Shown here: piece after piece, positions 11,440 through 21,500 of the stretch
Position numbering within the stretch: the stretch's first letter is position 1
Layout: every line of letters begins with the position of its first letter
Notes under the pieces: model-generated
The model's database searches: none
The model's input: only the letters and a program-made list of their open reading frames with translations
Told to the model about the DNA's origin: nothing
Program-made: the position numbers and the translations under genes
From: Ischnura elegans
Lineage: Eukaryota > Arthropoda > Insecta > Odonata > Coenagrionidae
Length of the DNA stretch: 64,000 nt
Direction: 5' to 3'
Assembly: GCF_921293095.1 (NCBI RefSeq)
Contig: NC_060251.1
Coordinates: 86,228,566 to 86,292,565, forward strand

Positions 11440-11615
11440 GATTCATGGATTCAAATCCCGGGTGAAGCTTCTGGACACCCCAAAGAAAATATTGGAAAAG
11501 GGATGAAGCCCAGGGAAAGGAACGGGCCTCCCAATGTATGATGTGATGAGCTTTACCCTCACCCATCCAAAACCAACCTCCAGGTTGAATCTCTTGAGTG
11601 AGTGAAATACTAATC
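11440..11615 (+). repeat. tRNA-derived SINE, family A, copy 2 (head truncated)
   Basis: This retains the B-box region (GGATTCAAATCCCGG at 11448) and the family A body (ACACCCC...AAATATTGG, GAAGCCCAGGGAAAGGA, AGCTTTACCCTCACCCATCC, CAGGTTGAATC). The A-box half is missing or overwritten. Confidence 0.7.
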
Positions 11616-11630
11616 ATAAATAATTTTAAG

Positions 11631-11885
11631 TTGAGGGTGGTAGCCTAGTGTATAGAGCAGTAGGCTGCTGATCGAGAAGTACCTGGTTTAAATTCCAGGT
11701 GAAGTCTTCGTACACCCCTAAAAAAATCCTCGAAGTGTGAGGTAGCCCAGGGAAAGAAAATGGCTCCCCTATCCTGGATGTGGGAAATTCACATGCCTGT
11801 GGCTTATTTCAAGGTGAGCTCTACCATCACCTACCTAAATCAACTTTCAGGTTGCATCACTGAGTGATAGTGACTACTAAAAATT
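11631..11885 (+). repeat. tRNA-derived SINE, family A, copy 3 (most complete)
   Basis: Pol III promoter boxes are readable: A-box TAGCCTAGTGTATAGAGC (11641-11658) and B-box GGTTTAAATTCC (11685-11696), spaced as in a tRNA. The body shares words with the copies at 6689 and 11440. It sits immediately downstream of copy 2 in the same orientation. Confidence 0.82.
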
Positions 11886-12462
11886 TATGATCTTTCTATA
11901 GACACAATACTATTTAACTACAAAATTTCACAACAATAAAACTATACCGATAAGAACACTGCAAGCTCAAAACTGAAATCTTACTGCCACCACTTTCTTG
12001 ATGGGGACCTATAAGCATCCGGGTGAGTCTTCAGAGAGAGATTACAATAGGCCAATAAGATGGCTTCTAAGAAACTTCTAGCCAGAAATACAATTTTTCA
12101 AGCTTTCCACAGTCTGAGTATATCAGTAGGCTCCTCCTGATGACTGATATGAGACCCATGAGATTTATCTATGATTTTGGAAATGGGCTGAGGCTATCAA
12201 GCTGTTGGTAGAGGATACTTGAGCTGCCCGACCCAAGCCTGGGCTTGCTGGGGTGAGAGGGTTTTTTGGAGCCTTTTCAGGGCTCTAATTTGAATGCACC
12301 ATTTTAGCAGGGCGGCCAAAAACACTTTCTTCCACCTAAAATACTGTAATGTGATGACTAATTTATGAACAGATTCCTGGAACATGATGATAAAATTTAA
12401 CAAAACTAACAAAATATCTGAAGAGATGAAAATACCTTGAAAATAATCCAGACCAATGATTA

Positions 12463-12572
12463 TCAAAAATTCTCTATTTCTTCTAAAAAGTAGGTACATT
12501 TTTTCTTCAATACATTCACCGCCTCTTTGAAAAGGACTTCCGGAGGTATAGCTCCAACTGATTCTATAGAAA
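12463..12572 (-). CDS. POLR1C: POLR1C exon 9 (terminal, stop TGA)
   Basis: The acceptor TTTACAG precedes [18 protein letters not shown]...[11 protein letters not shown] and then TGA. This matches the C-terminal helix region of RPAC1 (human-like IFSVESTG...PPDVLVSEA). It lies 4 kb beyond exon 8, past the palindromic element, and is needed to complete the protein. Confidence 0.93.
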
Positions 12573-15500
12573 CTGTAAAGAAAAATACATAAATAGTTTC
12601 TTAATTATTGACATGATGAAGATTAAAAACAGAAATGTTTCCATGATAAAAACGCTTATTACAGGCAAAATATTTTAGAAATCCCCAAATATTGAATTGC
12701 CTTCAAAAAATAGCTACATGTTCCCCTAATATGTATAACTAATAACTTCAGGCTTTACTTTGTGAAACCTCTCCATATTGGAAGTAAGTAAATAAAACTT
12801 TGTAAGGTTCACTGTTATTTAATTATGGGCACGACCCGGGTTTCGTAACTTGGTTACATCGTCAGGTGACTGATCTTGCATGCATCATACTCAGTGACCC
12901 ATGTCCTTCGGGGAAATCATTAACCCATACCAGCACCTTCCACAGCCGGACTCAACGACCTTCCATAGACTATTGTGATTTAGAAAACTCAATGTACCCT
13001 GCTAATCCTCTCTTTCTTCCCCAACACCGCCACCTTCTATAGCTCTCGTCTCCTAACCCCACCCTCCCCTGGCTGGTCAGATACCTCCTCATCCTCACAG
13101 GATAAACACTCGTCCCAAATCAAGGCTGCCCCTTTCCCCCACTCCCTCTCCCTATTTCAGTCCGTGTTTAACCCTCACCCCCGCTCTTTCAACCAGTCCT
13201 TTTCCTTTCCAATAGATGTCCTAACTGTCACTTGTGTACTTAGTGTATAAATGTATGATGCATGCAAGATCAGTCACCTGACGATGTAACCAAGTTACGA
13301 AACCCGGGTCGTGCCCATAATAGGGTGGTTTCCTATTATTTTTTTATTGCCTAAATCGAAAGATTATTACTCCTGGAGTACGTATTTCGCACTTTTAGAT
13401 TTTTAAATGACGATATCTATTTTTCGCGATTAAATGAAAAGTGAAAAATTTCAAGCGCGCAAAAACGCGACGCGTAAGTAGGAAAGTCCGTGCGACGCAT
13501 TTCTGGTTCTCCCTCTCTCCTTGTGAAGTGACCTTGATCGAGGCTCTGAGCGCTGATAGGACGCAGGATGCTAGCGGATAGCTGAGTACCTTCCTGAATG
13601 GTAGCGCTTGGCTTAAAAAAGGTTTATTAATACCTTATCAAACGAAGAAAACTTTCCGACCTTAGCCAGTTTTAATAGGTGATTATTAAGACATGTTTCC
13701 CTGAGCTCTGTGCCTCATGCATGCATTGGTAACCTCAGACGATGTATAACTCCTATCCTCTCGTGTAGAAACTAAGTCCCTGTGACGTCACGCAGAGTGG
13801 AATCGCATGGGCGCCAATCTGGCCTTTTTCAAATGAGGATAAAATTTGACCCTAGCCATTCGTCTAAACCGGTATTTCAAAAACCAAATAATTTGTGTAT
13901 TATGAATACACTAATGGTGGGTAACGAATCGCAATCAATGCCTATCGTTTTCTTTGATGAAGGAAACTACCCTATTAAATAACAGTGGACCTTACAAAGT
14001 TTAATTTACTCACTTCCAATGTTCCCCTAATATTAAGAATTAAATAAAATCTTAAAATCATTACTGACCACAAATTCAATACATGCATTATAACACTTTG
14101 TTGAATATCTCTTTACATATTCTTTTATTCCAATTATATCATCCAATTATTATTACTACAGTTCTATTTAATTATCCTAAGCCTGAAGGGGGGATTTTTG
14201 ACACATGGTGTTGACATTCCTGGGCCCATGCAACAATTAACTTTGGTCAAAAGCTGTAATTTGAAACCACAAAAACTCAGATCCCATTCAATCATTCCCT
14301 CAGAGATTTGAATTAGACACTCAATATGAATTTTATAAAATGGCAGTAGCCAAAGTTTTACAGCATCCAGGTCATCATTTATCTTATTATCTTTCATTCA
14401 TAAAAATAAAATTAAAGGAAATTTAACCACATTAAATATTCAATAGTTTACAAATTTTCAAAGGGAAATTTAGAACAATTTGCTTAAAAACAAAATTTTA
14501 ATGCATCAAAAATCTTTAAAAATATAAAAAAATAAGAGGTTTAATCAATAACCTATGAATAAAATAAAAACATCAGCTTCCATGAGAAATTACTCTATCT
14601 GATGATGCTCCCTAACTTAAAGTCTGGTGCTGAAAACTAAAATTAAGTGAAACTGGTAGTTTCAGTTGAGATCTGATGCAATCGTCCCACCATAAATGAA
14701 AGAAATCTTGGAACTTTCAACTTAAAAAAAAAATTTTCGCTCAAAATGCATTTAGATGATTATCCATTCATCAAACACATCATGCAATGAATCAAGTTTT
14801 TCAATGGAACTTGCAACATCTTTCATTCACAAAATTAATTGGTTTCAGCCAAGGTTAATTTACCCACTAAATTACATGTGACGCAACCATTCCGAATAAT
14901 TCATGCACGATCTATCCATCTGATTTTCTACTTTTTCCATAAAATTACATTTCAAAAGTTTCCAACTTTGATTTCTCCCATACGGTCATCATCCACGCCT
15001 CACTAACGTAAAGAAGCACGCTCCAAATTTAGTTCCAAATAAATAGCTCCCTGACTTCCACGCTTATACCATATAAACTCGTGTAGGGGAAGCACCCTTT
15101 TCCAAGAAATTGCAGCCTAAAATGGGGGTGCATCTCTCACCCTAATTCCTTATCTTCCCCCCCCCCCACTTCTTATTCGTAAGCATCGCGCCAGCCACCA
15201 TGCACCGTGCCATCGCATCGATACCTAAGATGTGAACATGGAAAAGATTGCCCAGGGTTTTTCAAATTCGAAAACTAAGATAAAGAAAACCCTGTACCAG
15301 TGGCGGCTGGTGGTAATTTAATAAGGGTGTGCATTAGAGCAGATATAGGATGATTTAATTATATTATGTTAATACTAATCCATGAGTATCATATTTTGTC
15401 GTAATAGAATACATAGCAAGCAAAACATATCACTGTTATATTCTACCCTTAAAATTGCATGAACAGAAATAATATTAGTATGTATGAAAATAATTATTCT

Positions 15501-18500
15501 AAAAACACCTTTACAAGTGACGGTAGGTGAAATTCATTCTCCTTTCCTTACACCCTATGAGGAAGTAGTGTAGAAAACGGCCATACACATGACTCTGTAG
15601 ATGACTAAGATCCTGGGCGCAGGTAGTGTAGGTGGCGGCTACACCACTTCACTACCTGCGAGTCACACACAAAAAATATTCGCGTGCGCACTCACATCGT
15701 TTTGAGTCTGCTCACAACACCCATTTGAACAGTACATACCCCCCCGCTTACTTCGTCCCGCCAGAGCACCCACAAGCGATCGCATAGACCAAAAATGCTC
15801 CCGGCGCGATGCCACGGGATCGCACACTTGTAGAGCGGTGAATTCGAAAAGAAGATAGCTGTAGCGTTCGGAGCTTCATGTTACTTGCATAAGCAGACAG
15901 GATTTTTATCCTTCTCATTGCAAAGGAATAGTTTTCTTTTAAAATTCATTCATCTTTGGGCGTGCACTTGCTAACATGCGTATACGCACGCGCCACCACT
16001 GTACCTACAAGAATGAACTTCAGTCCAAGAGAACAGACTCCAGTTACCTTCAAGTAAGGTCTTCACTCATGGAGTTTGGATTAAAATTTTATATACCAGG
16101 GCATATCTAAGTCTATCAGCATTTATTTCTGGTCCTATAGATATATTTCAACAAAGGCCAGAGCAATCCTTGTGGTGCCCTTCGCCCTGTGCCAAACTTA
16201 CTGAATTGTTTATGTCATGGCTTTATCAAAGCAACATAAATAGGATAGAGGTTGGCACTAAGTTTTGGAAGTATGTAGTAAGATATAGTGAATCCAATGG
16301 TGAACCAGATGACTTCAGGTTTGATTAGGTGGAAATTTTGAGCATTTATGATTTTATGATGAAAAGACAAAACTGTATTTCCCACAAAAATTTACTAAGA
16401 TTGCAGAACATGTTCCACAGTTCTGCAGCATAACCATGAGCACCGAGTGTTGTGTGATCTAAGTGAATTTCAGCAGAAGAAACAAATCTGTTTTTCTTTC
16501 ACCATCAATTAAAAAGTGAAAATAAGACTAAATGAAACAATAACCTTTCAGTCCTGCTTTCAAAAAGAGGAAGTCATGCACTAAAATTTACTTAAAGATA
16601 TTGCAATCAAAAAACCATAAAAAATTAACTAACATATAAAGTGATCTCGAACTCTGTCCATCTTCACAGCATCAGCTAGCTCTTTGTGCCTGAAGACATT
16701 ACGACTGCACATATCATACCTTGCATCTTCAACTTTTGCCACTCTTCTGCCTATAAATGAAAAAATATAACAATAATTATCATCAAAAGCAGAAGAACAA
16801 ATTCATGGGACTTTTCTAAAATGATCATTAATATCAATTACCCACTGGCTGCTCTGCAGAAGACAGATTTCATCATCTGTTCTCCACATGAGTCAGTAAT
16901 TTACCAATTACGTTTTCTCAAGTCTCTCAGAATCTAAGCACAGTTGATGGCATCTAATATTCCTCCATTAAATATGAAAACAACACATAAAAGAAGGAAT
17001 AGAGACTACAAATCCTTGAAGGACTATTTCCACAGGCTGAAAATTATTCTCTTTTTTCACCTAACAAGCCGAGGAAAGCAAGGGCTAAAAAGGATAGTTT
17101 CAAAGGGATAGCAAGAGGAAGATGTGATCACGGAGACAGTGAAGTGCATCATGATAGTACTAGCAAACCAGACTACGGATTTCCTCAGGGAGAGAAGAAT
17201 CTCAAATTGTGAATAAATAAATTTAAATCTATGCATTATTATCTACACTTCATGCACATCTCAAGAGAGGTCCTATAACAGTAAAACTCGCCAAGACTGC
17301 ACATCTTTCTAATAACATGACGAGATCTTGGATTCAAAGACTTTCACATGGTTGAGTCAGTGTCATTCTGTGTGATTAAAACACACCTTTCAATCTGACC
17401 CTCTCTGGTTCCATTCAAATTTGGTATACATAATTAACCTTTCAAGTAATTACTATATCGTACAATTTGTAGTTTTATACAAATTAACAATAAAATGACA
17501 GGACGATTGTGAAATGAGTGACCCCCACTATAGATAACTAAATTTATTTAATTTATTTTCATCTCCCATCACAGCAGATTTACTGCCTTTACAACGCGGA
17601 ATCATCTATGAACAAAGAAGGACATTCACAAATGCCCATTCCCTGGATAATGGCAACTTACCCAGACGGGACTTAAACCCGCGACCTTCGGTTTGGCAGG
17701 CGGGGACTTTATCTCGTCGCCACCAAGGCCAGAAAAACTGATACAGCATTTAACCCTACACATTTGAAAAGGGAATAAGTACAGCTTTACACTGTCAAGT
17801 GACATGGACTCTTTGTACCAATATTCAAACCAAAGTTATTGACTTTCAACATATATATTCTGTCATCCTTCAAAAATTCTATGACAGCTGCTCTAACATG
17901 TGTGGTCTAAATCATGTACAGAATACAAAAGAGATGTGCATCAATAACCCTTCAATAATCATGCCATGGACAAGATGGCTATGCCACTATAAGTTGTCTC
18001 CCTAGGACATGATGTTTCACATCGTTCATTTTCGAGAGACAAGGATAAGCAGATAAAATTGAGAAAGGTCAATTAAAATTATATATAACCAGACAGTTTC
18101 AATTAAAATTGAAACTGTCTGGTTATAAAAATGTAAATTAACTTTAACCAGATCTAACAAAGATATTTTCAAAATCCAAAAAGCAAACAAATACTAGGTT
18201 CCCTTTCAATCAAATCCTCATTACCTGTTTATCCGTGACATATAATCGGGATGGGACTTCTTTTCCTTCAAATTTCCTATCCCAATGACATGACATTTAG
18301 CAACTTGTTTCATGGAAAGAAAATGCCTTAAAGGTCACACTCCCAAGTGGAAAGAGTCCGTTTTTGTCTAAAATTGCTGAGACACAATCAGATGTTTTGG
18401 AAAGGATGGAAGATAGTATTCAGAGGAGAATTGGAAATGTAACCTCACTTTCTGAGCTACGGTCAGGAGGGGCTCCCCTTCAACCAGCAGGAAATGTCAC

Positions 18501-21500
18501 CATAACCTGTAACCAAGCTCATATTAATTTATCTAATTTTAATTTTCTATTTTGCATTCTGTTTAAAAGCCCTCCTTTCAGGAAAAGGTTAAGTTTAATT
18601 AGGGATGTGCGAGTACTTGAAAATTCGAGTAGTATTACGAATGTTGAGTTAAGTCAAGTAGTTTCGGTTACATAGCTGTCAAGGCCAGTAAATTCAGAAA
18701 TTTGCCGACTGGAGGCGCTATCATTAAACTTATGTAATATCATCGTATTTAAAGTTTATAAGTCAATATAATTCCTTGAATTGGGAGTTTCAGCTTTCGT
18801 GTATGTAGCAGTCAACAGCTAGAGTAGTCAACGTGGGTGCCAAATACCTTTTTGTCAGCCCCAGCATCCGAATGTCTTCCACCCCCGCACAGCGGTGTAT
18901 TCGGAGTAGTCAAGAGTGGAACACAGCATTGCTCATACTTTCTTATTCGATACTTTTATACCCTACCATACTTTCTTTACTCAAATGCTGAAGGAATATG
19001 TATGTAAAAATTGTTAGGATTTTTATGGAAAAAATGAAACTTTTAGATTTTAGCAGGAAATGCCAGTTTTTCCCTTGGTTTGATGCATAGAGCTCTCTGG
19101 AGGGGGCATAAGCGCTCTGAGGTGAAGCCAGGCATAACCAGGCATAACGGTACTTTTGCGCATTTAGCCATCTTACGTTGCCCTGCTTCGTCGATTTGCC
19201 GTAAGCTTGCATGTTAAGAAAATACTGTTTTTTTCTGAAACCAGTGGCTACAGAAGTCATATAAAGGTACGTAAATATTTATTAGTGTGTTTATTTTCAT
19301 GGATATTATTATCTACATCCGGAAACATTCCGTTAGGCAGATATATGCTATTTAAACTTTGCATTCGCAGATGGTTTGCTGCTCGGCTTACGGGTGCAAT
19401 AATCGCACGGAAAGGAAGAAAACAGGCCTTACTTTCCACCGGTGAGTAAAATATAGAATAAAATAGTCAAAAAAATGCAATATAGCGTGAGATGTTCGCT
19501 ACACCTGATACATATTGAATTTGTTACCTACAACGTGCTCGTGTTTGGGGTGCCTTTTAATGTGAATAGTTGATAATGTTATTAGTCAACGGTAGTAATT
19601 AAGTATTTTATTTGTATTTTAAGTGTCATGTTAACTATTTTGTTGCGAGTATAATATTTTAAGTGTCATGTTACTTAACTATTTTGTTGCGAGTATAATA
19701 GTAACGATGGGAAATAATGCGACTGAAACACGTGTCACACACACCTTTAAGATGGCTTGTAAGGTATTATGCGGATTTATGTGGTGTTCTGTAATTTTTC
19801 AGTTAAAATATTGGAGAAGACATAGCAGTTATGATGCCTTGGAAGTGTGTAATATTAATTATTTCAATGACGGAAAGAACTAGTGAAAAAGTGGCCTTAG
19901 CGTGCTTTATGCTGTGTTCATCGGTACTCAATGTTTAAAACGTAGAGAAAGAAAGTATGATACCTAGGGATTTGTTACTAAGTTTGTGAATAAAGGTATT
20001 GGTGAAGAAATATTTGCAGGGAAGTGTGATTATTTAGCAATTTAAATTTCAACTGTAGCTGATCATTTGATCGTTAAACCGACCCTTGTATATAATATAT
20101 ATAATATGCGGGCAGTTAACAATGTCAATTTTCTCATAAGTCCAGCCTCTGCCCTTTGTAATTACCTTAAGGCATCACAGGACACTGTTAATTACGTTAT
20201 TTGATTGTTATTCTCAGCATATGTTAAACTTTACGGGGCAGGAAGTGGTAATTATTGCTAGTACCTTAATTTAAATACATTATCTATAGTAATATTTTTT
20301 GGAATTGGTGTATTTATAAAAATAATGGTTATTGTAGAGGAAATTTCTTTCCACCTATACATATTCACTTTCGCAGCCTTTCTACTTTTTTCAGGATATC
20401 CTTGGAAGTTTGCTGGTCCTTTTATTAAGCCATTTCTGAAAACCTTTCACCATTTACTTTCCTGTGATGAATCATGAAGAGTGGCAGTTGCTCACTGGAA
20501 AAATTATGAATTGCAATCGCCTTAGCTGTTTGCATTTCGGTTTTGCATTTTTGGCCTCACCCATGCATTGTGTATGTTTACATTTGCTGTTGATCTGCCA
20601 AAGTTGAATCTTGTACTTGAACAATGTGAAAATTTTTTGTGTCGTGAATTAATCTTTCGGTAATTTGCCCATTAAATGAATTTTTATGCTTGATTTTGTT
20701 TTTCTTTGAAAAATCATAATATGTCGACCTTTTCGTCAAGTTAAATTCAGAGGCACGCACTCAGACGAGTTCACTCGCGTGCAAAGGGGCATTACTTGCT
20801 GTAGTATGGATATTTTCCAGGGGCTTGGGTTGTAAAAATAAAATAATTTGTATCGAAAACGTAGTGGTTTCGCAATCTTTCGACCGTCAATCTTACTTGA
20901 GCATGGTCAACTGCGGACGTACGCACTCGTAGTGCATTAACTTGCATTACGAGAGGTAGCACCGTTCTTTTTCGGGGGCTTTGACAGTGAAAATGGAATT
21001 ATGTGGAACAAAGTCGTAAGTTATTTCTGCGTAATGTCGTAAAACTTATTTTAACTTCGGGTTTGGTCAATATTTCTATCGTACAGGAGCAGTTCGTGAC
21101 GAGTTCAATGGTGATTACTATGTTCGTAGAAGTAACGACGGTGCATAGCAACATATTCAATCGATCTTTAATTTCCGGATTAAGATTCATTAAGTTGAAA
21201 TTAATGCAATTTTCGAATTGCCAGCCATTGTTTAGCTAGTAATATTGAGTCAATTATGCTTGACTAAACACCTCATTGTCCATTGATTATTGTCTTCCTG
21301 CAGGTCACAAGGGCTCTGATCCAGCATAAATTTATTCTTTGGGCATGTATTACTATTTATTTTCATCGTACCTTTCGCGAAAAATGCCTAAAGGTATTAT
21401 TTAATGAGTTAAAAGCAAAAAATTGTCGTTGCCCCGTAAGACTCTGTGTTATAGCAGGGCAGCGCATCATGGCTAAATGCGCAATTTGGCCACGCCCCCC

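Larger units (their letters stand above)
12718..14033. mobile_element. Penelope-like palindromic element with hammerhead motifs and 15-bp target duplication
   Basis: An identical 15-bp sequence, ATGTTCCCCTAATAT, flanks the unit at 12718-12732 and 14019-14033. Inside, about 105-base arms near 12785-12895 and 13255-14012 are almost perfect inverted copies, the right arm being split by MITE M1 copy B. Each arm carries a type I hammerhead-ribozyme core. The roughly 350-bp centre is pyrimidine-rich and non-coding. Hammerhead cores in terminal repeats and inverted partial copies are known for Penelope-like retroelements. No RT/GIY-YIG protein is present, so this is a severely truncated or non-autonomous copy, in POLR1C intron 8. 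Confidence 0.72.

Noticed and set aside
13782-13982. 66-codon plus-strand open frame
   Set aside because: Lies wholly inside MITE M1 copy B and is not conserved as a frame in copies A and C.
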